Positions 8,836-17,675 of a stretch of 64,000 nt of DNA are shown here, one piece after another. A program made the position numbers and the translations under genes. Every line of letters begins with the position of its first letter. Position 1 is the stretch's first letter. The notes under the pieces were generated by a model. The model had not been told where the DNA came from and did no database searches. It was given only the letters and a program-made list of their open reading frames with translations. Source of the DNA: Affinundibacterium amnicola. GTDB taxonomy: Bacteria > Pseudomonadota > Gammaproteobacteria > Burkholderiales > Burkholderiaceae_D. The stretch lies in NCBI RefSeq assembly GCF_014284275.1, contig NZ_JACOFU010000001.1:806001-870000 (forward strand), in the 5' to 3' direction.

Positions 8836-9757
8836 CAGGTCTCACACTGAAGACAGTGCTATCGAGGTACGTAGTGTCAGCAAACATTATGGCGCCTTAC
8901 ACGCGGTTGATGGCGTTGATTTGACTGTAAAACATGGCGAGATTTTTGGCCTCATCGGTCACAACGGCGCTGGTAAAAGTACCTTGTTCAAAATGATGCT
9001 GGGTCTGACGGAACCGAGCGCTGGGGAGATGTTAATTAATGGCACAGCGGTGACGGGTAGCGATTTTCGTCATACCCGTCGTCAGCTCGGTTATCTCCCC
9101 GAAAATGTGGTGCTATATGACAATCTCAGCGGTATCGAAACTTTAAAATTCTTTGCCAAACTCAAAGGTGCACCGATAGAACAATGTGCGCCTATGTTAG
9201 AACAAGTTGGCTTGGCTCACGCACTCAATCGCCCCTTGCGCGAATATTCCAAGGGAATGCGCCAACGTTTGGGATTTGCACAAGCTTTGCTCGGCAAGCC
9301 ACGCGTGCTATTTCTCGATGAACCAACCAATGGCCTTGATCCTCAAGCGATAAGAGACTTTTATATTACGCTGCATAAGTTACGCGATACCGGCGTTACC
9401 ATCATTATTACCTCACACATTCTGGCAGAGTTGCAAGAACGGGTGGATCGCCTAGCCATTATGTCGGCGGGAAAAATACAAGCCCTAGGCAGCGTGGCGC
9501 AATTACGCGAGCAAATGCACATGCCACTCGTCATTACTCTCCGTCTGGCAGCAAATGATATTCCGCTTGCTCAAGATGCACTCAGCCCTCTTTCTAGTGT
9601 GAGCTGCACTGTAACCGGTGATGGCTTAACAGTGAATTGTCCACGTAGCAGCAAGATGGAAGTGCTTTCCATAGTCAGTCGTCTTGGCAGCAAATTGATC
9701 GACCTCAACATACAAGAAGCATCGCTGGAAGATGTCTTTTTTGGGTTTTCAAATTAA
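8810..9757 (+). CDS. nosF: NosF, ABC transporter ATPase
   Basis: I choose the ATG at 8810 because GGAGG (8798-8802) precedes it by seven bases; this gives 315 residues. Walker A is GHNGAGKST, the Q-loop region follows, the signature is YSKGMRQR and Walker B is VLFLDEPTNGLDP, with the switch His in TSHIL. A C-terminal domain of about 80 residues follows the ATPase core. It energises the NosDFY complex, which delivers what is needed for CuZ assembly. It sits between nosD and nosY, 18 bases from the latter. Confidence 0.96.
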   Translation: MASTIPANNRSHTEDSAIEVRSVSKHYGALHAVDGVDLTVKHGEIFGLIGHNGAGKSTLFKMMLGLTEPSAGEMLINGTAVTGSDFRHTRRQLGYLPENVVLYDNLSGIETLKFFAKLKGAPIEQCAPMLEQVGLAHALNRPLREYSKGMRQRLGFAQALLGKPRVLFLDEPTNGLDPQAIRDFYITLHKLRDTGVTIIITSHILAELQERVDRLAIMSAGKIQALGSVAQLREQMHMPLVITLRLAANDIPLAQDALSPLSSVSCTVTGDGLTVNCPRSSKMEVLSIVSRLGSKLIDLNIQEASLEDVFFGFSN

Positions 9758-9775
9758 ACCAGGATAAAAGAAACC

Positions 9776-10594
9776 ATGATGGAAATAAATCAAATTTTTA
9801 CCCTGGCAGCGAAAGAATTTCGCGACCGGATTCGCAATCGTTGGGTACTGGCGGTAGCGCTGGTATTTACCGTATTTTCGCTAGTGATCACCTATCTCGG
9901 TGGTGCGCAACAAGGCCAGATTGGTCTCAAATCGATAGAGCTGACCATCACAAGTTTGGTCAGTCTGGTGATTTATTTGATTCCCTTAATTGCCCTACTG
10001 CTCGGCTTCGATGCGATTGTCGGCGAACGTGAACGCGGTTCGCTAGACTTATTATTGTCTTTTCCAATTACTCGTACTGAATTCTTACTGGGTAAATATC
10101 TAGGACTAGCAGGGGCTTTAACACTCTCCACAGTCGCAGGATTTTCATTGGTGGCGGCACTGCTATACCAACAATTTCAATGGGCGGGACTCTTTCATTA
10201 CCTCGGCTTCATGATCAGCTCGGTATTACTTGGTCTAGCCTTTCTCAGTCTTGCCATTTTCATGTCAGTGATTGCACGCGAACGTACCCGTGCATCAGGC
10301 TTGGCAATCGCACTCTGGTTTTTCTTTGTCTTAGTCTTTGATCTTTTATTACTGGGTGCGCTGGTCGGTACTGGCGGGAGCTATGGTGGAGATATTTTCG
10401 CCTACTTACTGTTACTCAATCCGACCGATGTATTTCGTATTCTGAATGTCTTTTCTATGGATGATGTACGCACCCTATACGGGCTATCAAGCATCGTTCC
10501 CCCTGCCCTAGCCAAACCCTGGCTTATGGGTTCCGTTATGTTTGCCTGGATCGTTGTGCCGCTGGCGTTGGCACGTTGGAGATTTAACTCATGA
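9776..10594 (+). CDS. nosY: NosY, ABC-2 type permease
   Basis: A protein of 272 residues with six predicted membrane helices (about 27-46, 63-85, 112-134, 145-170, 178-205 and 250-267). Between helices 2 and 3 it has the conserved E-R-E-R-G-S-L-D-L-L-L-SFPITR-x-E motif of ABC-2 permeases. It is the membrane partner of NosF and NosD. Two consecutive ATG codons occur at the start; either could be used. Its stop overlaps the nosL start by four bases. Confidence 0.96.
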   Translation: MMEINQIFTLAAKEFRDRIRNRWVLAVALVFTVFSLVITYLGGAQQGQIGLKSIELTITSLVSLVIYLIPLIALLLGFDAIVGERERGSLDLLLSFPITRTEFLLGKYLGLAGALTLSTVAGFSLVAALLYQQFQWAGLFHYLGFMISSVLLGLAFLSLAIFMSVIARERTRASGLAIALWFFFVLVFDLLLLGALVGTGGSYGGDIFAYLLLLNPTDVFRILNVFSMDDVRTLYGLSSIVPPALAKPWLMGSVMFAWIVVPLALARWRFNS

Positions 10595-11124
10595 TCATTA
10601 ATCGTCGACAATTTATCATCAATACACTCATCACCGCCGTCGCGGGAAGTGCCTTGATGGCTTGCGGTCAATCAACGACCAGCAAATCCATCACCCCGGT
10701 AGAAATTGATCCACACACCACCTGCGATCTCGACGGCATGTTACTGGCCGACTATCCAGGCCCCAAAGCACAGATTTTTTATGAGGGCAAAGAGTCGCCC
10801 ACGTTTTTTTGCGATACGGTAGAAATGTTTAATACCCTATTGTCACCTGAACAGGTCAAGGCAGTTAGCGCCGCATACGTACAAGACATGGGCAAAGCGG
10901 ATTGGGATCAACCGCGTGGCAACTGGATACCTGCAAAAGAGGGATGCTATGTTTTGGGCAGCAAACGACATGGTTCTATGGGCCCCACCATTGCCAGTTT
11001 TGCCCATGAGGCGGATGCAAAAAAATTTGTAGGACAATGGGGAGGAAAATTCCTGCGCTATGCCGAAATCAAACCTGACATGGTGGATTTGAGTGGCGGT
11101 GCCTTACACGATACGCGGATGTAG
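10591..11124 (+). CDS. nosL: NosL, copper chaperone lipoprotein
   Basis: A protein of 177 residues starting with RRQF and a lipobox (SALMAC), so it is an outer-leaflet or periplasmic lipoprotein. It carries the Cu(I)-binding segment CDLDGM followed by DYPGPKAQIFY, then the family motifs TFFCDTVEMF, YVQDMGKADWDQP, GCYVLGSKRHGSMGP and SFAHEADAKKF. NosL brings copper for the CuZ site. The start overlaps nosY (ATGA). A second NosL-like gene follows after three bases. Confidence 0.95.
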   Translation: MIINRRQFIINTLITAVAGSALMACGQSTTSKSITPVEIDPHTTCDLDGMLLADYPGPKAQIFYEGKESPTFFCDTVEMFNTLLSPEQVKAVSAAYVQDMGKADWDQPRGNWIPAKEGCYVLGSKRHGSMGPTIASFAHEADAKKFVGQWGGKFLRYAEIKPDMVDLSGGALHDTRM

Positions 11125-11127
11125 ACG

Positions 11128-11751
11128 ATGTTGATACACATCCCTTCAGCTAAACTAGTCGCTGGGATAACTGGCGCCTTGCTGATCGCGCTGACGCTGA
11201 CCAAATTTGTTCTATGGCAAGCTACCGTAACGGAGGTTCAAACCATCACCAGCGGCGACATCTGCATTGTCGCTCCCGCAACGCCGTTTGATCCAAATTG
11301 GGGTATCAGCCTACTCGCACCACGTAAGATACCCAACGATGCGCGTTGCCCGGTTTGTGGTATGTATCCAGCGCGCACCAGCGAATGGGCCGCGCAAGTG
11401 ATCTTCAAGAATGGCGATACCCACTTCTTTGATTCGCCATTAACACTATTTATTTATCTATTAGACCCGTCAAAATATAGCCGTGGCCGCAATGCTAGTG
11501 AAATCGCCGTTAGTTATGTCACGGACACGTCCCAAGGCGAATGGATTAAAACCAGCGAGGCTTTTTTTGTGACCGGATCTGGCGTACTGGGACCCATGCG
11601 CGCTGGCAATTTTCCGGTATTTTCACACCTAGAAGACGCGCAAAGCTTTACCGAAAAACGCGGCGGAACAGTAATAAAAGCAGATCAAATCAAGTCTCAG
11701 TCACTGCATGATCTTCATCGTTCACGTCAGCATTTGCATCTGAAAGACTAA
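11128..11751 (+). CDS. Second NosL family protein, membrane-anchored
   Basis: A protein of 207 residues with one N-terminal membrane anchor (about residues 9-28) instead of a lipobox. The domain has CPVCGMYPA, the classical NosL-type metal site, then NGDTHFFDSPLTLFIYL, AFFVTGSGVLGPM and FSHLEDAQSFTEKRGG, matching the NosL fold. It is three bases behind nosL and must be cotranscribed. It differs from nosL both in the metal motif (CxxCGM against CxLDGM) and in anchoring. It may hand copper to or from NosL, or to the CuA site; this is inference. Confidence 0.88.
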   Translation: MLIHIPSAKLVAGITGALLIALTLTKFVLWQATVTEVQTITSGDICIVAPATPFDPNWGISLLAPRKIPNDARCPVCGMYPARTSEWAAQVIFKNGDTHFFDSPLTLFIYLLDPSKYSRGRNASEIAVSYVTDTSQGEWIKTSEAFFVTGSGVLGPMRAGNFPVFSHLEDAQSFTEKRGGTVIKADQIKSQSLHDLHRSRQHLHLKD

Positions 11752-11797
11752 CGCTTGATTTCGACTTTGCGTCAGATTTGATAATCAACACAGTTCA

Positions 11798-11822
11798 AAT
11801 CAATTCATTTGATTGCATTTTT
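11798..11822 (+). terminator. Weak terminator after the nos operon
   Basis: AATCAA (11798-11803) and TTGATT (11809-11814) form a six-pair AT-rich stem with a 5-base loop, followed by GCATTTTT. It is placed correctly, 47 bases after the last nos gene, but the stem is weak. Confidence 0.35.
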
Positions 11823-11907
11823 AACTCACGTACCTGGTCGGCCGTCTCTTTTACTAACGTGGTATTTTTTCGATCTGTGTGATTCGATTTAACTAATAAG
11901 AATAGTA

Positions 11908-13890
11908 TTAAGCGATACTCACTTGATTCCGCCCAGAGCGTTTAGATTGATAAAGCATTTCATCAGCACTCAAAATAAGCTCTTCACCATTTTTACCATG
12001 ATTGGGATAAATAGCTATGCCTGCAGATAATGTGATTTTTATTTCATTTCCGCCGTAATTCACCGTATTCTTTTCCAGTTGTTTACGCCATATCTCGGCT
12101 CTTTCGAATGCTTGAGAAGCTGACATGTTTGGAATAATTGCGATAAACTCTTCTCCGCCATAGCGGCAAATTAAATCGCTTTCACGCGATGTTTGTCGCA
12201 TGATGTCTGCGAGGGCCTTCAGGACTTGGTCTCCAGCGCTATGTCCAAATCGATCATTGACATTCTTAAAATGATCCAAATCCAACATAATCACAGCAAG
12301 TGGTCTTTGCTCTCGGTCCGAAAGTGCAATTTCTCGCACAATTGCAGCATCGAGAAATCGTCGATTGTATAAACCGGTCATCGCATCATGTAAGGCTAAT
12401 TCTTGTAATGCTGTTTTTTCTTCAGCAGCCTCTAACAGTCGGTTTTCCATTTCCTGATGTGCTTGAAGTAGTTTTTCTTCGTGCAGCTTTCGCAGACTAA
12501 TATCGCGAGCCACTCCTTGGTACCCATCGATCTCGCCATTTTCTCCATAAATTGGCACTGAAGAAATTTCCATCCACAGTTCACGACCATCCTTACAACG
12601 CATCGGTAACTCAAACTTCATCGCCAGCCCCTTGTTACCGGATCTCTCAAGCTCAAACCGCTTATCAATTTCTTGCTGAAAAATTTCTTGCCCACATTCG
12701 GTAAATTGCTCACGAATGTCAATACCAACGATTTCACTGTTGGAATACCCCCTCACTCTTTCATCAGCAGCATTAGTGTATGTGACTTTAAAGAATGAAT
12801 TGATTTGCCAAACGATGTCGGCCATATTCTCAGCCAACATACGAAAGTTTGCTTCACTTGAACGCAATAATGCATTGTTCTTGCTTATTTCATTATGTTG
12901 ACGCAATACGGTGATGTGTGAGAGGACGACAAATCCTGCCAAAAGCAATAAGGTGCAATATCCAACGCTCAAATCAATCGCCCGTTTCCTCCATTGTTTT
13001 AAAATCGCGAGCTTTTCAAATCCGTAAACAACAGTGAAAGGAAAATCTTCTATCTTATACATACCAAAAAGACGTTCAAGTCCATCGATGTCAATTGCGG
13101 TGGCAATACCTGATTTCGCAAACTTCTCACTCAACGAATTAATATCCGCTTCGCTCATCATCTGCTTTTCCAAGTAGGAATGCATCGTAGGTCTGCGAGC
13201 CAATAGTATTTGAGAATTGTCGATCAAAGAAACGGAGTCATAGTTGGCGATATCCAGTGAATCAAACCAGCGTTGCATTCGTTCAAGCTCAATGACTCCC
13301 AACACACCACCCACAAATTGACCATTGGTGTTAATGAAGTGCCTTGAAATTACGAGCGCTGATCGACCCGATGCAGATTTACTACCCGCCACATACTCAA
13401 CCATGGGTCCGGAACCTTTGAATTTCTTTCGAGCTTCACACAGTTCAGGTTTTGAGCGTATGCCGATATTCTGCCCGGTCGCTGTCGCAATAAATTTACA
13501 ATCTCGATCAAATAAAACCATACTAAAAAAGTCAGGGACAGTGTCACCCTTCTCCTTTAATAAAGTCGACAAGGTTTTACCTTGATTAAGACCCGTATCT
13601 ACAAAGACGCCATCTATGATTTGAATTCTACTAGCGACATCACGTAACACATAGTCGGATGCCAAAATTTGAGTGCGCAAACTTTGTCCCAAAATTTGGC
13701 TACGTTGTGCTGCCCTGTAGGTTGCCTGCTTCAGAACTTGATCATAACCGTCTCTTAATTCAAAGATTAACCATAAGCCCAAAAGTGTAAATATTGCGAA
13801 CAGTGAGAAAAGTATTTTCAATAAAGACATTCGGCGCTGCAACAGTGTCGGTCGAATACCTTCATTGGATACTACAGACTTATTGATCAT
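11908..13890 (-). CDS. Membrane sensor diguanylate cyclase (Cache-like, PAS, GGDEF)
   Basis: A protein of 660 residues. A membrane helix at about 23-45 and another at about 300-325 enclose a periplasmic sensing domain of about 255 residues of the dCache type. A PAS/PAC unit spans about 345-470, with WMEISSVPIYGENGEIDGYQGVARDIS at its end. The GGDEF domain (about 500-655) has GGEEF at the active site and RESD five residues before it, the RxxD inhibitory site, so it should make c-di-GMP and be product-inhibited. Signals sensed cannot be read. It is convergent with the nos operon and probably monocistronic. Confidence 0.93.
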   Translation of the reverse strand: MINKSVVSNEGIRPTLLQRRMSLLKILFSLFAIFTLLGLWLIFELRDGYDQVLKQATYRAAQRSQILGQSLRTQILASDYVLRDVASRIQIIDGVFVDTGLNQGKTLSTLLKEKGDTVPDFFSMVLFDRDCKFIATATGQNIGIRSKPELCEARKKFKGSGPMVEYVAGSKSASGRSALVISRHFINTNGQFVGGVLGVIELERMQRWFDSLDIANYDSVSLIDNSQILLARRPTMHSYLEKQMMSEADINSLSEKFAKSGIATAIDIDGLERLFGMYKIEDFPFTVVYGFEKLAILKQWRKRAIDLSVGYCTLLLLAGFVVLSHITVLRQHNEISKNNALLRSSEANFRMLAENMADIVWQINSFFKVTYTNAADERVRGYSNSEIVGIDIREQFTECGQEIFQQEIDKRFELERSGNKGLAMKFELPMRCKDGRELWMEISSVPIYGENGEIDGYQGVARDISLRKLHEEKLLQAHQEMENRLLEAAEEKTALQELALHDAMTGLYNRRFLDAAIVREIALSDREQRPLAVIMLDLDHFKNVNDRFGHSAGDQVLKALADIMRQTSRESDLICRYGGEEFIAIIPNMSASQAFERAEIWRKQLEKNTVNYGGNEIKITLSAGIAIYPNHGKNGEELILSADEMLYQSKRSGRNQVSIA

Positions 13891-14066
13891 TTAAATAGCG
13901 GTAAAATTATTGTGAGCAAAGTCTTAAATCATAACTTAAAACGCAGCAACTTTCACAATACCAGCAACATCAGGTGAGACTTCATTTATGGCTAGTCAGT
14001 CTTATTTACGTCACACGAATCTTTACATGAGTGAATAATTTCAAAAACATCGTATAACCCCTAAAA

Positions 14067-15704
14067 CTAAGACAATAAAACTAGATCTCTTTCGCTCCTG
14101 AAATTAATATGCTTTGAATCTTTATTGTTTGCATTACGCTTAACGTCATCAGCACCTGAAATCATCTTAAATACAGACACCGTTTGCACTAATTCAGTCG
14201 CCTGAAATTTTAAAGTGCTGGCAGCGGCAGCCATTTCTTCGACCAATGCCGCGTTCTGCTGAGTCGATTCATCCATATGCGTGACCGCTTCACCGACTTG
14301 CGTAACACCTAAGGCTTGCTCATGACTCGATGCGCTAATTTCACTCATAATGTCTTCAACGCGTTTAATCGAATTGACAATTTCAATCATTGTTACGCCT
14401 GCCTGATCCACTAACTCAGTACCATTACGCACACAATTGACGCTTGTATTAATCAACGATTTAATTTCTTTTGCCGCCTCTGCAGACCTTCCAGCCAAAG
14501 ATCGAACCTCTGAAGCTACAACGGCAAATCCTCTACCCTGCTCACCTGCTCGAGCAGCTTCTACTGCGGCATTTAGTGCCAAAATATTCGTTTGAAAAGC
14601 AATCCCATCAATGACGCTAATGATGTCAGCTATTTTCACACTTGACTCACTAATCTCTCTCATCGTTCCAACAGCTTGCGTCACCACCGCTCCCCCCTGT
14701 GACGCCACCAAACTAGCACTACGAGCAAGCTGATTTGCTTGTTTCGCGTTATCCGCATTTTGTTTTACAGTGGACATCAACTCTTCCATTGATGCGGCAG
14801 TTTCCTCCAATGCACTTGCCTGACTTTCCGTGCGAGCAGACAGATCCATATTTCCCTGTGCGATTTCGGCACTTGCTGTGGCGACACTTTCGGAACCCAA
14901 CCTGACGTCAGAAACGACTTTTAACAAACTTGTTTGCATCGTTTGCAGATTTGCGATAATGCTTGTCTGGTCGCCCGGTTTTACTGCAATCTGAATACTC
15001 AAATCACCTTCTGCGACGGCCTTTACCATATCCAATGCCTCTTTAGGTTCTCCCCCAAGTGCACTCATCAAGTTACGAGTAATTAGTACGCCAACAATCG
15101 TTGCCAGAAATATCGCTATCATACCCAAGCCAATCAATAAAACTCTGGACTCAACATATGTGCTCTCCGACTGCTCGCCTTTTTTTGCAATAGCTGCGAA
15201 CTGAAATTGAATCAGCTTATTTGTCGCGTCCTTATAGACAGCAAGAATCGGGCGCAACTCATTTGCCAGAAATACTTTTGATTCATCCTCTTTACCGCTC
15301 GTAATCAGTTTTAATAATGCCGTAGTTCCATTTGCATATTTCTTACCCGTTTCGCTTACCTGATGCAACAATTCCTTACCTTCATTCGAGAGGGTAATTT
15401 TTGCTAATTTTTCCGTGGAGTTTTGTATCAATTGACGGGCATTTTCGATAGTATCTAGTTGCTTTTGCTGGTCCACGTTGTCATGATTAAGCATCATATT
15501 ACGAAGCGCAATCGCAATGACATCGACTTGTCTCAAAGTCTCGGTCGACAGCTGAGTCGCTGGAACTTTGTCGCTAATAATGTCCTTGACATTGTCGTTC
15601 ACACTGGAAAGATGATGTAAACCAATCGCAACGATCAACATTAATAAAACCCCCATTACACCAAATCCACCAAACAGCTTGGTGGATATTTTCAAGTCAT
15701 TCAT
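14067..15704 (-). CDS. Methyl-accepting chemotaxis protein
   Basis: A protein of 545 residues in the usual layout. It has a membrane helix at about 11-30, a four-helix-bundle type periplasmic domain (about 35-185), a second helix at about 188-210, a HAMP region with GGEPKEALDMV and a long signalling domain with the conserved tip FQTNILALNAAVEAARAGEQ. There is no C-terminal CheR/CheB-tethering pentapeptide, as in low-abundance receptors. The ligand is unknown. It is separated from the cyclase gene by 176 bases on the same strand, so the two may or may not be coexpressed. Confidence 0.95.
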   Translation of the reverse strand: MNDLKISTKLFGGFGVMGVLLMLIVAIGLHHLSSVNDNVKDIISDKVPATQLSTETLRQVDVIAIALRNMMLNHDNVDQQKQLDTIENARQLIQNSTEKLAKITLSNEGKELLHQVSETGKKYANGTTALLKLITSGKEDESKVFLANELRPILAVYKDATNKLIQFQFAAIAKKGEQSESTYVESRVLLIGLGMIAIFLATIVGVLITRNLMSALGGEPKEALDMVKAVAEGDLSIQIAVKPGDQTSIIANLQTMQTSLLKVVSDVRLGSESVATASAEIAQGNMDLSARTESQASALEETAASMEELMSTVKQNADNAKQANQLARSASLVASQGGAVVTQAVGTMREISESSVKIADIISVIDGIAFQTNILALNAAVEAARAGEQGRGFAVVASEVRSLAGRSAEAAKEIKSLINTSVNCVRNGTELVDQAGVTMIEIVNSIKRVEDIMSEISASSHEQALGVTQVGEAVTHMDESTQQNAALVEEMAAAASTLKFQATELVQTVSVFKMISGADDVKRNANNKDSKHINFRSERDLVLLS

Positions 15705-15994
15705 TTCATTTCTCTCATAAAGTCAAACGCAAAAAAACATTCCCACAAAGCAATGTTGCGCCTATAAATGAGGAGAAAGAAGATCGAACTAACAATAATG
15801 AATCCGAAATTTAATTTTCTTGACTGAGGTCAATCAGTAAACACTTGAAGGCCTTATTACTTACTACAAAGGCGGAAGCCAAGCTTATGGCGGTGAGGAT
15901 TTCAAGCCCAAATAATCCAAAGCGAAAAATTTTGGGTACAATACTTTTCCCGTAATTAATGGGGGCTACCAATAAAACGGTTTGCCCTCTCATA

Positions 15995-17305
15995 ATGGAT
16001 ATACTGATTATTCTAGGTCTGATTTTGGTCAATGGTTTGTTCGCCATGTCTGAAATCGCAGTTGTTTCATCAAAGCGCATTCGCTTACAAAAAATGTCGG
16101 AGAATGGTAGTCGTGGCGCTCAAGCTGCTTTAGAGCTATCCGATAGTCCAAGCCGATTTCTTTCAACGATTCAGGTTGGCATTACTTTGATTGGTATTTT
16201 TAATGGTGCTTTTGGTGAAGCATCGTTAGTTGCACAACTTAGCCCCAAATTAGAAACCATTCCTCTAATTAGCGAATTCGCCAGAGAAATTGCATTAGCA
16301 ATTGTGGTGGTTGGGATTACGTTCTCATCCCTTATTCTCGGTGAATTACTGCCGAAGCGAATTGCAATGCAATATCCCGAGACCGTGGCATCACTGATCG
16401 CAGCACCAATGCAGTGGCTGTCGAGCGTAATGGGACCTTTTGTAAAAATCCTGACATTCACAACAGAAGCCCTATTGCGACTCATGGGCTTGCACCAGGC
16501 AAAAAATAATGCTGTGACAGAAGAAGAAATTACCGGCATGCTGCAAGAAGGAACAAATGCTGGTTTATTCGAAAAAACTGAGCACGATATTGTATCGCGC
16601 GCACTGCGCCTCGATGATCAACGGGTTGCCGCATTAATGACGCCAAGGATGGACATCGATTTTATCGATATTGAGGAATCTCTGGAACAAAACTTGGCGA
16701 AAATAAAAGCAAGTCATTACAGCCGTTTTCCTGTCTGCAAAGGAGATTTATCTAATGTGATCGGAATTATTCACGGCGGACATTTGTTTGATCAGGCAAT
16801 TGAAGCAAAATCTTTACAAGCTGTAGATATCGCGGCAGCCGTGAGACCTCCGTTATATATCCCAGAAACACTCAGTGCCATGCAGTTACTCGAGGCATTA
16901 AAGAAAAACCGGGCCGAGTTAGCCTTGGTAGTGAATGAATATGGCGAAATCGAGGGAATTGTTACATTAAGCGATGTACTCGGCGCATTAGTTGGCGATG
17001 TTGTCGCAGTCGATAATCACATGGAATCGGATGCAACACAACGAGAAGATGGCTCTTGGTTGATTGACGGCGGTATCTCGTTTGACCGATTTCGTGAAAT
17101 CTTGGATAGTGACGTCAAATTTCCCGAAGAAGCCTCAGGCTCGTACCACACTCTCGCTGGCTTTGTGCTCACCCATTTTGGCTATATACCAAGAGAATCC
17201 GAGTATTTCGAGTGGCAAGGTTTTCGTATCGAAGTTGTTGATATGGACAAGAATCGAATCGATCGATTATTGATTGCAGAAATTTTGCCGACTACCCTAC
17301 TCTGA
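15995..17305 (+). CDS. CNNM/CBS/CorC-HlyC family membrane protein
   Basis: I set the start at 15995 (MDILIILGLILVNGLFAMSEIAVVSS), the family's usual opening; an in-frame ATG 36 bases upstream also exists, and neither has a clear ribosome site. The 436 residues comprise a CNNM/DUF21 membrane domain with helices near 1-22, 60-80, 90-115 and 125-145, two CBS domains (about 200-320, with MTPRMDIDFIDIEE and NEYGEIEGIVTLSDVLGALVG) and a CorC_HlyC transporter-associated domain at the end. Relatives are linked to Mg2+/Co2+ efflux or cation homeostasis; the older name hemolysin is misleading. A possible -10 (TACAAT) is at 15937-15942. Confidence 0.92.
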   Translation: MDILIILGLILVNGLFAMSEIAVVSSKRIRLQKMSENGSRGAQAALELSDSPSRFLSTIQVGITLIGIFNGAFGEASLVAQLSPKLETIPLISEFAREIALAIVVVGITFSSLILGELLPKRIAMQYPETVASLIAAPMQWLSSVMGPFVKILTFTTEALLRLMGLHQAKNNAVTEEEITGMLQEGTNAGLFEKTEHDIVSRALRLDDQRVAALMTPRMDIDFIDIEESLEQNLAKIKASHYSRFPVCKGDLSNVIGIIHGGHLFDQAIEAKSLQAVDIAAAVRPPLYIPETLSAMQLLEALKKNRAELALVVNEYGEIEGIVTLSDVLGALVGDVVAVDNHMESDATQREDGSWLIDGGISFDRFREILDSDVKFPEEASGSYHTLAGFVLTHFGYIPRESEYFEWQGFRIEVVDMDKNRIDRLLIAEILPTTLL

Positions 17306-17332
17306 CATGTTTTTCCATCATCCGAAATTTAA

Positions 17333-17362
17333 TTGATTTCTTTAACCGTCACAAGTTAAAAT
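17333..17362 (+). promoter_or_regulatory. Candidate promoter of the antiporter operon
   Basis: TTGATT (17333-17338) and TAAAAT (17357-17362) are separated by 18 bases. The start of transcription would fall near 17369, inside the palindrome AATGGG-TG-CCCATT (17366-17379), which is therefore a candidate operator. The resulting leader would be about 305 bases. Confidence 0.45.
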
Positions 17363-17365
17363 ACA

Positions 17366-17379
17366 AATGGGTGCCCATT
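17366..17379. promoter_or_regulatory. 14-base interrupted palindrome at the predicted start site
   Basis: AATGGG, TG, CCCATT: perfect six-base arms overlapping the predicted transcription start of the antiporter operon. Position and symmetry fit a repressor site; no family of binding protein can be named. Confidence 0.35.
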
Positions 17380-17389
17380 AATTAGAATG

Positions 17390-17640
17390 CGGCAGGTATA
17401 GCGAAGGTCGGGCCGCCTCGCCTATTTTGCCGCCTAAGATACCAATGGACAAGCCCTCACTCGCCCCTATTTTCGCGAATTATTTTGCGATACCTTGCAT
17501 TTATCTCATCTCCTTTCGCTTAAAGCCGCATTGAACTCTTTGATCAATGTGATGCCATACCTTTGTATGTGCGCCGTACACCATGTTAAGAATCCACAGC
17601 AATCGCCTTGCATGCTCATAAAAATTGAATTGCATGCGAG
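17390..17640 (+). promoter_or_regulatory. Structured 5' leader of the antiporter operon
   Basis: Two stem-loops are visible in the 370-base gap before the antiporter gene. The first is imperfect (CGGCA 17390-17394 with TGCCG 17428-17432, plus inner pairs around TAGCGA/TCGCCTA). The second has arms CTTGCATGC (17607-17615) and GCATGCGAG (17632-17640), nine pairs with one wobble, 36 bases before the start codon. It matches no riboswitch class I know. Otherwise I see no gene in 17306-17675. Confidence 0.4.
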
Positions 17641-17675
17641 TTGAAACTAGATGTTAAGCAAACCAAGGAATCCGT

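Noticed and set aside
11778..11788. TTGATAATCAA palindrome resembling an FNR site
   Set aside because: The half-sites are one base apart rather than four, and it lies downstream of the nos operon; not a real FNR box.
15811..16080. An 89-codon frame on - across the start of the CBS/CorC gene
   Set aside because: It overlaps the real gene's conserved N-terminus and shows no recognisable protein features.
17444..17533. A 29-codon frame in the antiporter leader (ATG at 17444)
   Set aside because: No ribosome site and unremarkable composition; could be a leader peptide but nothing supports it.
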